From NCBI GenBank assembly GCA_964612925.1, contig CAZTFU010000039.1, forward strand, positions 1-12,065: DNA of 12,065 nucleotides, read 5' to 3'. Numbering within the stretch: the stretch's first letter is position 1; every line of letters begins with the position of its first letter. Below, piece by piece: positions 6,248-11,905 of the stretch. A program made the translations under genes and the position numbers. Source of the DNA: Phil1 sp964612925 (GTDB lineage: Bacteria > Bacillota > Clostridia > Christensenellales > CAG-138). The notes under the pieces were generated by a model. The model saw nothing but the letters and a program-made list of their open reading frames with translations. It ran no database searches and was not told where the DNA came from.

Positions 6248-6995
6248 ATCAAGAAAAGAAGAATTTACAGCATGGCTTGAGCTGCAAACGGGCTGTGCTT
6301 ATGTTTGGGGTGCGCAGGGACAGCGAATAGAGGATGACGGAGGCGTGTATAAGGGCGGGAAGCTTGTAAACAAAAGCTATGAAGAATGGATAAAGCAGAG
6401 AGAGACAAGCGAAAGGAATGCGCTTAGGGCGGCGGCCTTTATACAAAAGAAGCTTGACGAGGGAGAATGCGGCTTTGCCTGCTATGATTGCAGTGGCCTT
6501 ATAATGGCATACCTGAAGGATATAAAGGGGTACTTGTCAACGGATATGAGTGCAAGGGGGATATTCAGCATTTGTGAGGAAATCACGCGGGATGAACTTA
6601 TGCAGGGCGACCTTGTGTTCTACCACAACGGCGAAAAGATAACCCATGTGGGCGTGTATATAGGTGACGGCTTTACGGTGGATGCCCGCAGCAGGGATTG
6701 CGGAGTGGTAAAGCGGCGGCTTGAGGAGGTGAGCTGGAACCGCTTTGCACGGCTTCCGATTTTGCAACAGAATGACGATACGCAGTCCGACGCGCCCTTT
6801 TATGCCCGCTGTACGGGCCCGAGCGTAAACGTTAGGAGCGGCGCAGGCAACACATACCCGATACTTGCTATAGCCCATGCGGGCGACAGAATGCTTGTAA
6901 TGCCCGCGGAAAACGGCTGGCACAGGATAGCAATATGCGCAAAGGGCAGACTGCTTACGGGCTACATGAACGAAAAATACGTTTTACCCGTATAA
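6240..6995 (+). CDS. NlpC/P60 endolysin with SH3 domain
   Basis: 251 aa. Residues 1-175 are an NlpC/P60 cysteine peptidase: the start has YVWGAQGQ, the catalytic nucleophile is Cys84 in CYDCSGL, and the general base is His136 in ITHVGVYIG. The usual third polar residue is less clear; Asp148 is a candidate. Residues 186-251 are a bacterial SH3 wall-binding domain with the diagnostic NVRSGAGNTYPIL and a conserved G-W. Such enzymes cleave D-gamma-glutamyl/diaminopimelate bonds in peptidoglycan stem peptides. There is no signal peptide, so export depends on the holin encoded next. The start is ATG at 6240 with AAGGAG 11 bases upstream. Confidence 0.88.
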   Translation: MSKSRKEEFTAWLELQTGCAYVWGAQGQRIEDDGGVYKGGKLVNKSYEEWIKQRETSERNALRAAAFIQKKLDEGECGFACYDCSGLIMAYLKDIKGYLSTDMSARGIFSICEEITRDELMQGDLVFYHNGEKITHVGVYIGDGFTVDARSRDCGVVKRRLEEVSWNRFARLPILQQNDDTQSDAPFYARCTGPSVNVRSGAGNTYPILAIAHAGDRMLVMPAENGWHRIAICAKGRLLTGYMNEKYVLPV

Positions 6996-7012
6996 GAAAG
7001 GAGGAAAAAGGC

Positions 7013-7438
7013 ATGAAAACGAACATTGAAGCATGGATAAAGGGCGCATTTGCGGCGATAGGCGGTGCGGCCGCCTATCTTTTCGGCCCATGGGATGCGC
7101 TTATTACGGCACTGATAGCGCTTGTTGTGCTCGATTACATAACGGGCGTTATATGTGCGGCGGTAAACGGCACGCTGGACAGCGCGGTGGGCTTTAGGGG
7201 TCTTATCAAAAAGGCACTTATATTTGCAATGGTTGCCGCGGCAACGATAGCGGACAGAGTAATACCGAGTGCAAATCAGGCCATTCGCGCGGCGGTGATA
7301 CTGTTCTACACGGCAAACGAGGCGCTGAGCATAATAGAAAATGCGGCGGAATTGGGACTGCCTGTGCCGGAGAAGCTTAAAAGCACGCTTAAAACGGTCC
7401 GGAAGGAAGCCGATGAGGAGCAAAACAGGTTGCCCTAA
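7013..7438 (+). CDS. Phage holin (phi LC3/toxin-secretion holin family)
   Basis: 141 aa membrane protein. Hydrophobic segments lie at about residues 10-26, 29-51, 65-85 and 88-105. The sequence VVLDYITGVICA carries the L-D-Y-x-T-G signature of the toxin-secretion/phage-lysis holin family. The C-terminal tail is charged and helical. It would form membrane lesions that release the endolysin encoded 17 bases upstream. The ATG at 7013 has AAAGGAGG ahead of it; the frame opens earlier (6935) but overlaps the lysin. No clear terminator follows, so late transcripts may continue into the helicase-loader gene. Confidence 0.85.
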   Translation: MKTNIEAWIKGAFAAIGGAAAYLFGPWDALITALIALVVLDYITGVICAAVNGTLDSAVGFRGLIKKALIFAMVAAATIADRVIPSANQAIRAAVILFYTANEALSIIENAAELGLPVPEKLKSTLKTVRKEADEEQNRLP

Positions 7439-7458
7439 AGGGGAAAGCGGATTATAAT
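7430..7458 (+). promoter_or_regulatory. Promoter of the helicase-loader gene
   Basis: TTGCCC (7430-7435) overlaps the last holin codons, followed by a 17-bp spacer and TATAAT (7453-7458). The predicted start is near 7465, about 24 bases before the ATG at 7489. It would let the loader be expressed independently of the phage operon. Confidence 0.65.
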
Positions 7459-7488
7459 TAAAGCATATCAGCTTACAAGGAGAAGTAT

Positions 7489-8412
7489 ATGCTGCCGCGG
7501 GATCTGCAACTGCAATACGATACAAGCCGCCGCCGTGCCCAAGAGGATGCACGGCAACGCACACTGGCGGCATATGCCGCAATACCCGAGCTTAGAGGAA
7601 TAGACGATGAGATGCTGGATATTACCTTTAACATGGGGATTGAGCTTGTTCGCTCCGCCGACAGGGAAGCGGTAAAACGGAATGCGGAAGAAAGGCTGTC
7701 CGCCCTGAAGGCGCGGCGAAGAGAGCTACTCTCTGCCGCACACATAAGCGAAGAAAGCCTAATGCCGCATTATGAATGCGAACTGTGCGGCGATTCGGGC
7801 TACTTGCAAAACGGAGAACTGTGCCCGTGCGTAAAGGCCAAGCTTGCGGGGAGAATGTACGCTTCCTCCGGAATAGGTGAGGGCGCGGCGTTTGACAGGT
7901 TCGACAGCACAAGATTCAAGGATGCGGAGCAGCTGAAGCGCACACAGCGTGCCGCCGAAATATGCCGCCAATATGCGGTGGCGCTTGAAGTGAACGGGGC
8001 GAACGGATTGCTGTTGATGGGTGAAACGGGCCTTGGCAAGACGTTTTTATTGGACTGCATAGCGCGTGAGGTAATGCAGAGCGGCCTTAACATAAAAAAA
8101 TACACGGCATATAACCTTATTGACGCTCAACTGCGCGCGGTAAGGCAAAGGACGGCGGGAGTCGAGCTTACAAGCGCAGACTTACTGCTTATAGATGACC
8201 TTGGCACGGAGCCGATGATACCCGGCATAACGATAGAAACGCTGTTCGCCGCAATAAACGAAAGGCAGTTTGCAAAAAAGGCCACGGTGATAGCAACCAA
8301 CCTCACCCGTGCGGAGCTTTTTGACCGTTACGGCGACAGGATATTTTCGCGTTTGTTCGCATCGCGCGAATATGCGGTTCTGACGCTGAAAGGGCAGGAT
8401 TTGAGGATATAA
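7489..8412 (+). CDS. DnaI/DnaC-type replicative helicase loader (AAA+ ATPase)
   Basis: 307 aa, full length for the Firmicutes loader. Residues 1-90 are a helical N-terminal domain expected to contact the DnaB-type helicase. A zinc-binding element follows: Cys97, Cys100, Cys112 and Cys114 in CELCGDSGY and CPC. The AAA+ domain has Walker A GETGLGKT (178-185), Walker B LLLIDD (232-237), a sensor-1 Asn271 in VIATN and candidate Arg fingers 284 and 288 in YGDRIFSR. It loads the ring helicase onto single-stranded DNA at initiation. The layout matches chromosomal loaders rather than short phage DnaC proteins, though a phage origin is not excluded. AAGGAG sits 6 bases before the ATG. A dnaD partner is not next to it. 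Confidence 0.85.
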   Translation: MLPRDLQLQYDTSRRRAQEDARQRTLAAYAAIPELRGIDDEMLDITFNMGIELVRSADREAVKRNAEERLSALKARRRELLSAAHISEESLMPHYECELCGDSGYLQNGELCPCVKAKLAGRMYASSGIGEGAAFDRFDSTRFKDAEQLKRTQRAAEICRQYAVALEVNGANGLLLMGETGLGKTFLLDCIAREVMQSGLNIKKYTAYNLIDAQLRAVRQRTAGVELTSADLLLIDDLGTEPMIPGITIETLFAAINERQFAKKATVIATNLTRAELFDRYGDRIFSRLFASREYAVLTLKGQDLRI

Positions 8413-8441
8413 GCGCATAGGTGCGGCACAGAGGTGATTTC

Positions 8442-8475
8442 AAGAACGGGCAAATGTGGCTTTGCCCGTTCTTTT
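8442..8475 (+). terminator. Intrinsic terminator after the helicase loader
   Basis: AAGAACGGGCAAA (8442-8454) and TTTGCCCGTTCTT (8461-8473) form a perfect 13-bp stem with a 6-nt loop, and the T-run reaches 8475. It lies about 30 bases after the stop codon. Confidence 0.9.
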
Positions 8476-8618
8476 ATGTGGTGAAGGAGGCTTGTGCCTT
8501 CTCGGTCGGAGTATGCATTCGCGCCCTCTCAGTCTGCTCCGCACAAGGCACACCCTTCGGGCATCCCATAGGGGGAGGCAAGCTTTGATTTTATACCCTC
8601 TCAGTCACCTGCGGAGCA

Positions 8619-8669
8619 GACGGAGGGATTGTAAAAGTCGCGGCATACAGTCTCGGCAATCCCTCCGTC
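8619..8669. repeat. 13-bp perfect hairpin with 25-nt loop
   Basis: GACGGAGGGATTG (8619-8631) pairs perfectly with CAATCCCTCCGTC (8657-8669). It sits inside the repeat copy that starts at 8596. No T-run follows directly, so it is not a typical terminator. Confidence 0.75.
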
Positions 8670-8740
8670 AAAATCAGAGATTTTGCCACCTCCCTTTGCA
8701 CAAGGGAGGCTTTTTCTCCCTACTGTCTGCCTTCCCTCTT

Positions 8741-8855
8741 AAAGAAACTGCGGCGGAGCCGCTGTGCAACAAAAACTCAATTATGCCCTACAGTAAGAGA
8801 AAACTGCCTTGGTAGCTCGATTAACCTCTTCCCAACTTGCTTCGTTTGCCCGCGC
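8741..8855 (+). repeat. Left arm of a ~116-bp inverted repeat
   Basis: The reverse complement of this segment matches 9270-9386 along almost its whole length, with 32 identical bases at 8762-8793 against 9334-9365. It contains a small hairpin, GCGGC-GGA-GCCGC (8750-8762), and the start of a larger dyad that continues to about 8880. It encodes nothing recognisable. Confidence 0.8.
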
Positions 8856-8998
8856 CAGCGTGCGAGGGTAGGTTGGGAGGGGTGCAAGGGAGTTCGGAGC
8901 CGAACGCCTGCGGTGCAGGGTGAAGTGAGGCGGAGAACACGCAGGAACAGGGAGAATTGCGAATGGCAATGAGCAAGGCGACCATGTTCCAAGCGGAA

Positions 8999-9019
8999 AG
9001 GGAGGGAGACTTCCCTCCC
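8999..9019. repeat. G/C-rich short palindrome
   Basis: AGGGAGGGA and TCCCTCCCT flank a few bases (GACT), giving a tight hairpin about 20 nt long between the two long inverted arms. It has no T-run. It resembles the palindrome at 9206-9227 in composition, so the two may be paired parts of one repeat family. Confidence 0.55.
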
Positions 9020-9205
9020 TTCAGCCCGCCCTGCAAAAAGAGCAAAACAAGCTCATTATACATAAGTTTATGCGCCACAAGGCGCAGGCAGGAAAGATGG
9101 GTTTGTACTAAACGGAAAATGCTATAAGCTTGTGTTGTGCATCGGCTAACGCCGTAGCCTGTTTTGTACTGCAAGCTACTTTTTATTCTTTATTGTCAGA
9201 GGATT

Positions 9206-9227
9206 AAGGGGAGGATATCCTCCCCTT
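9206..9227. repeat. Perfect 22-bp palindrome
   Basis: The dyad is centred on GATATC, with AAGGGGAGGAT on the left and ATCCTCCCCTT on the right. It lies between the two long inverted arms. No gene or promoter is near, so it is read as part of the repeat mosaic. Confidence 0.75.
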
Positions 9228-9269
9228 CAACCCTCCGACACCACCCACATCCCCTCCTTATCCCGCTTA

Positions 9270-9386
9270 GCGCGGGGCAAAACGAAGTAAGTTGGGAGGG
9301 GCATAGCCGAGTTACCACGGCAGTGTATTCTTGCTGTAGGGCATAATTGAGTTTTTGTTGCACAGTAGCTCCGCTACAGTTGCTTT
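9270..9386 (-). repeat. Right arm of the ~116-bp inverted repeat
   Basis: This is the reverse-orientation partner of 8741-8855. Its hairpin reads GTAGC-GGA-GCTAC on the minus strand (9365-9377). Compared with the left copy, two stem pairs changed on both sides at once, which keeps the pairing. Confidence 0.8.
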
Positions 9387-9422
9387 GGGTGGGAGTCCCA
9401 CTGACTAAACGAGTCTCTTTCT

Positions 9423-9474
9423 TGGCTCCCCCCTTGGGGGAGGTGTCAGCGTAGCTGACGGAGAGGGTATAAAA
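9423..9474 (-). repeat. Dispersed hairpin repeat, reverse copy
   Basis: Two adjacent dyads: CTCCCC/GGGGAG (9426-9442) and GTCAGC-GTA-GCTGAC (9445-9459), followed by GGAGAGGG and TATAAAA. The same end, in the opposite orientation, opens the copies at 8524 and 8596. The layout suggests a mobile or recombining palindromic unit. Confidence 0.65.
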
Positions 9475-9492
9475 GCAGCGTATCGGCATTAG

Positions 9493-9520
9493 CTCTCAGC
9501 GTTCAAGCCGTGACTGAGAG
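9493..9520. repeat. Partial copy of the hairpin repeat
   Basis: CTCTCAG (9493-9499) and CTGAGAG (9514-9520) form a 7-bp inverted repeat around 14 bases. It matches the outer ends (CTCTCAGTC) of the neighbouring repeats with the inside missing, as if an internal deletion had joined the two ends. Confidence 0.5.
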
Positions 9521-9645
9521 GGCACCATGCTCCGCCCCATTTTGGAAGCAGAGAAAAGAAAAAGAGAAAGGTGAAGCTCATCCTCTCTCTTATCTCTTTT
9601 ATTTTGGTGAAATGCGGCATTGGTGTGCCGCTCCTTTTGCGGCGA

Positions 9646-10014
9646 TTATTCCTCGTGGTGGCAGCAGCCGCAGTCACACTCGTGCTCGTGCTCGCCTTCG
9701 CAATCGCAGTCGCAATCGTCATCACAGCAGCACTCGCCGCTGAGACGCTCGTCAACTATGGCGGTAAGAGCCTCGAACTTATCCTCATCGGCGGGGACAA
9801 ATTCTTCCATATCGCCGTTTACGACTATCTTCATGATATAGACATCATGGGCGCAGTCGCATTCCTCATCCTCACCATGCTCACATTCCTCGCTCAGGTC
9901 CATAAGCACGGCGTACTCATCGCCTTCATAATCAAAATAATCGATAACGTCCAGCTCAAACTCGTTGCCGTCATCATCGGTAAAGGTCACAAAATCCCTT
10001 TCCATTTCTTCCAT
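9646..10014 (-). CDS. DUF1292 family protein with Cys/His/Asp-rich tail
   Basis: 122 aa. Residues about 6-92 follow the DUF1292 pattern: FTDDDGNEFELDVIDYFDYEGDEYAVL, a break, then VYIMKIVVNGDMEEFVPADEDKFEAL and VDERL. This is a small acidic beta protein family of unknown function common in Firmicutes. Two unusual parts contain 13 cysteines: an insert with Cys44, 52 and 54 and His46 and 56, and a tail from residue 95 with ten Cys and four His in 28 residues. The tail strongly suggests metal binding, which is inference. The ATG at 10012-10014 (minus strand) is preceded by AAAGGCGG; a promoter lies at 10060-10088. It is divergent from the acetyltransferase gene. Confidence 0.8.
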   Translation of the reverse strand: MEEMERDFVTFTDDDGNEFELDVIDYFDYEGDEYAVLMDLSEECEHGEDEECDCAHDVYIMKIVVNGDMEEFVPADEDKFEALTAIVDERLSGECCCDDDCDCDCEGEHEHECDCGCCHHEE

Positions 10015-10050
10015 CGTTAGCTACCGCCTTTCAAAGTTTAGGTTGTTTGG

Positions 10051-10072
10051 TATGATATAATTGTACATCATA
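10051..10072. promoter_or_regulatory. Inverted repeat over the DUF1292 gene -10 box
   Basis: TATGAT (10051-10056) and ATCATA (10067-10072) form a 6-bp dyad with a 10-bp spacer. The spacer contains the minus-strand -10 hexamer (10060-10065), so a bound dimer would block that promoter. It could also arise by chance in A/T-rich DNA. Confidence 0.35.
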
Positions 10073-10088
10073 TCCCGCCCACCTTCAA
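10060..10088 (-). promoter_or_regulatory. Promoter of the DUF1292 gene
   Basis: Read on the minus strand: TTGAAG (10088-10083), a 17-bp spacer, TACAAT (10065-10060). The predicted start is near 10053, about 39 bases before the ATG. Confidence 0.65.
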
Positions 10089-10093
10089 GCCTG

Positions 10094-10122
10094 TTTACAT
10101 TATTCCCATTTTAGGTTAACAT
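10094..10122 (+). promoter_or_regulatory. Promoter of the acetyltransferase gene
   Basis: TTTACA (10094-10099), a 17-bp spacer and TAACAT (10117-10122). The predicted start is near 10129, about 42 bases before the chosen ATG. The -10 is weaker than at the other promoters here. Its -35 lies only 5 bp from the -35 of the opposite promoter, so the two could share a regulator. Confidence 0.5.
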
Positions 10123-10170
10123 AATTATTAAATTCTGCGCACTTTGCGCTTTATGGGGAGAAGCAAGGTT

Positions 10171-10635
10171 ATGTTCAAGGCAACATGGAGCATCGGCAAG
10201 AATGATTTTGACCGCATTGAAAAACTTAGATGCAATGTCAATGTCCTTGGCCGCGGCATTGCGGAGGATGCTGAATTTGATGCGCTTGATGCATACGCAG
10301 GTCACGTTTATGTATGCGAGGATACGGGTGCGCCCATAGCCGCGGGAAGAATGTACCCCAATAATGATGAACTTGTAATAGACCGCATTGCCGTAATGAG
10401 CGAATACGAGCCTTTGCCCTACGCGGAGCTTACGCTGAGAATGCTGCTTTTCAAGGCACAGGAGCTGCCGCAAAAGCGCATCCGCATAATATGTGAGGAA
10501 TGCCGCTTTGCGCTCGTTGAACGGTTCGGCTTTGTGCGCACGGGAGAAATCGAGCCGCGCAACGGCATTTGCATGGCGGAATATACATGCCTGACGGATA
10601 AAATAGTTTGGGACAGCGCGTGCGCCCATATGTAA
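10171..10635 (+). CDS. GNAT-family N-acetyltransferase-like protein
   Basis: 154 aa from the ATG at 10171, chosen because GGGGAGAAG (from 10154) gives it a ribosome site; a TTG at 10144 and an ATG at 10153 would add 9 or 6 residues. The fold pattern fits GNAT: an N-terminal helix (NDFDRIEKLR), strands VYVCED and PIAAGRMYP, the motif-A strand LVIDRIAVM (69-77), a long helix, strand IRIICEE and motif B with VERFGFVRTGEIE (117-128). The loop that normally reads R/Q-x-x-G-x-G/A and holds the acetyl-CoA pyrophosphate is here EYEPLPYAE, without glycine. The enzyme may bind the cofactor weakly or be inactive. The substrate is unknown. Confidence 0.75.
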   Translation: MFKATWSIGKNDFDRIEKLRCNVNVLGRGIAEDAEFDALDAYAGHVYVCEDTGAPIAAGRMYPNNDELVIDRIAVMSEYEPLPYAELTLRMLLFKAQELPQKRIRIICEECRFALVERFGFVRTGEIEPRNGICMAEYTCLTDKIVWDSACAHM

Positions 10636-10677
10636 TTTATAGCATAATAATTGTAATTCGCGTAAGAATATAAGCCA

Positions 10678-10710
10678 CGCTTTTATGTTTCGGACAAAAG
10701 CGGTTTTGTT
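10678..10710 (+). terminator. Possible terminator after the acetyltransferase
   Basis: CGCTTTT (10678-10684) pairs with AAAAGCG (10696-10702), loop 11 nt, then GTTTTGTT. A second, mutually exclusive hairpin ACAAAA-GCGG-TTTTGT (10694-10709) overlaps it. The stems are short and A/T-rich, so termination may be weak. Confidence 0.45.
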
Positions 10711-10736
10711 ATGCGTTTTTATAAGCTTCAATTAGA

Positions 10737-10764
10737 TTGACATAATCTGTATTTATGGTATAAT
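10737..10764 (+). promoter_or_regulatory. Strong extended -10 promoter of the GAPDH gene
   Basis: TTGACA (10737-10742), a 16-bp spacer and TATAAT (10759-10764): both hexamers match consensus exactly. TGG just before the -10 makes an extended -10 element. High constitutive expression is expected, as usual for this glycolytic gene. The predicted start is near 10771. Confidence 0.88.
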
Positions 10765-10769
10765 CACTG

Positions 10770-10789
10770 CGGAGATTGAAGAATCTCCG
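10770..10789 (+). promoter_or_regulatory. 5'-end stem-loop of the GAPDH leader
   Basis: CGGAGATT (10770-10777) and AATCTCCG (10782-10789) form a perfect 8-bp stem with a GAAG tetraloop, at the predicted 5' end of the transcript and about 33 bases before the ATG. There is no T-run, so it is not a terminator. A 5' hairpin like this can protect mRNA from decay; that role is inferred. Confidence 0.55.
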
Positions 10790-10822
10790 TAAAAATGCAT
10801 AATATCGGAGGATATCGCAGCA

Positions 10823-11842
10823 ATGGCTATTAAGCTTGGCATCAATGGTTTTGGCAGGATCGGCAGAATAGTACTGCGCATAGCGGCGCAGCGGCCCGAT
10901 GAGTTTGAGGTTTGCGGCATCAACCTTCGCAAGGCTGAACCGGAATACATGGCGTACCTTTTGAAATATGATTCAACATTCGGTCGCTTCCCCGGCAGCG
11001 TGGAGGCAACGGAAAACGGCATATGCGTAAACGGCCGCGATATTCCCGTATTCAGCTGCAGCGACATTACGGAAATCCCTTGGGACAGCTGCGGCGCCGA
11101 ATACATAATAGAATCCACGGGCGCGTTCTGCACCACGGAGCAGGCCTCGGGCCACCTTGCGCACGGCGCAAAGAAGGTAATCATAACCGCCCCCGCAAAG
11201 GATTCGGAAACGCCCACTTATGTTATCGGCGTAAACCATTGGGAATATGACCCCAAGTTCAACGTTGTATCCAACGCAAGCTGCACCACCAACTGCTTGG
11301 CCCCGCTTACCAAAATAGTACATGACACATTCGGCATAGAACAGGCGCTTATGTCCACCATACACGCCGCCACGTCAAAGCAGAAGCCTATAGACGGCCG
11401 CGCCGGGCGCGACTGGCGCACGGGCAGGAGCGTTTTTGACAACATAATCCCCTCCACCACGGGTGCCGCAAAGGCCTGCGCACTGGTTATGCCAAGCCTT
11501 AAAGGAAAAATAACGGGCATGAGCTTCCGCGTACCCTCTGCCGACGTGAGCGTTGTCGACCTGACGGCAAGGCTTTCCCGCCCGACAACGTATAAGGAAA
11601 TATGCGAGGCCGTTGAGGAAGCAAGCCGCACCACGATGAAGGGCATTGTGACCTACACGCGCGATGAGGTCGTATCCGCCGACATGCGCGGCGAAAGCCA
11701 CACCTGCATATTTGACGAGAACGCCGGCATAATGCTTGACGATACGTTCGTAAAGCTTATCGCCTGGTACGATAACGAGTGGGGCTACAGTTGCAAGGTG
11801 CTTGAGCTGGCCGCCTACATGGCAAAAAGGGACGCAGAATAA
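10823..11842 (+). CDS. gap: Glyceraldehyde-3-phosphate dehydrogenase, type I
   Basis: 339 aa, normal length. The enzyme oxidatively phosphorylates glyceraldehyde-3-phosphate to 1,3-bisphosphoglycerate in glycolysis, with NAD(P) as acceptor, in the cytoplasm. Seen: the Rossmann loop GINGFGRIGR (6-15), the catalytic SNASCTTNCLAP with Cys154, His181 in TIHAATSKQK, the phosphate-site region PSTTGAAKA (210-218), and the C-terminal WYDNEWGYS. Unusual: the residue after the second Rossmann strand is Leu35 followed by Arg36 (GINLRKAEP), where NAD-specific enzymes have Asp, and the S-loop has Arg193 where many have Pro. NADP use is therefore possible. GGAGG lies 11 bases before the ATG. It is a single-gene unit with its own promoter and terminator. 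Confidence 0.95.
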   Translation: MAIKLGINGFGRIGRIVLRIAAQRPDEFEVCGINLRKAEPEYMAYLLKYDSTFGRFPGSVEATENGICVNGRDIPVFSCSDITEIPWDSCGAEYIIESTGAFCTTEQASGHLAHGAKKVIITAPAKDSETPTYVIGVNHWEYDPKFNVVSNASCTTNCLAPLTKIVHDTFGIEQALMSTIHAATSKQKPIDGRAGRDWRTGRSVFDNIIPSTTGAAKACALVMPSLKGKITGMSFRVPSADVSVVDLTARLSRPTTYKEICEAVEEASRTTMKGIVTYTRDEVVSADMRGESHTCIFDENAGIMLDDTFVKLIAWYDNEWGYSCKVLELAAYMAKRDAE

Positions 11843-11871
11843 CAACAATTCGATAATTTGACAAACCACAG

Positions 11872-11905
11872 CATCGGAGCCGCCGCACGGGGGCTCCGAT
11901 GTTTG
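11872..11905 (+). terminator. Intrinsic terminator after the GAPDH gene
   Basis: CATCGGAGCC (11872-11881) pairs perfectly with GGCTCCGATG (11892-11901), loop 10 nt, followed by TTTG. The T-run is short but the stem is strong and the place, 30 bases after the stop, is right. Confidence 0.75.

Larger units (their letters stand above)
8589..9474. repeat. 886-bp composite bounded by 14-bp identical inverted ends
   Basis: TTTTATACCCTCTC (8589-8602) is repeated in reverse as GAGAGGGTATAAAA (9461-9474). Inside these ends are matching C-run/G-run dyads and the two long inverted arms. There is no transposase frame and no obvious target-site duplication, so it may be two similar ~300-bp repeats inserted head to head, or a MITE-like composite. 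Confidence 0.55.
8476..9645. other. Gene-free stretch of nested hairpin repeats
   Basis: I see no gene in this 1.17-kb stretch. Open frames here have no ribosome sites, give Pro/Ser/Leu-rich products of no recognisable kind and cross inverted repeats. The DNA is a mosaic of palindromes of one repeat style (a CCCTCTCAGTC end, a small hairpin with a three-base loop, then a C-run/G-run dyad ending in GGAGGC or GGAGCC). Copies appear at 8524-8583, 8596-8710, 9423-9474 (reverse) and, partly, 9493-9522. Repeats of this look are common between genes in gut Clostridia; the name and origin are not known to me. Confidence 0.75.

Noticed and set aside
8456..9346. Open frames in the gene-free region, both strands
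   Set aside because: They cross palindromes and inverted arms, lack ribosome sites and read as low-complexity Pro/Ser/Leu/Arg protein.
8476..9540. CRISPR array
   Set aside because: The repeats differ in length, orientation and spacing and there are no regular spacers. They are dispersed palindromic elements.
9614..9631. GCGGCA-TTGGTG-TGCCGC hairpin as terminator of the DUF1292 gene
   Set aside because: A real 6-bp stem, but on the minus strand no T-run follows, so termination is not supported.
9571..10020. Plus-strand 149-aa hydrophobic frame
   Set aside because: It is the exact antisense of the DUF1292 gene, whose acidic and Cys codons read as hydrophobic residues on the other strand. No ribosome site.
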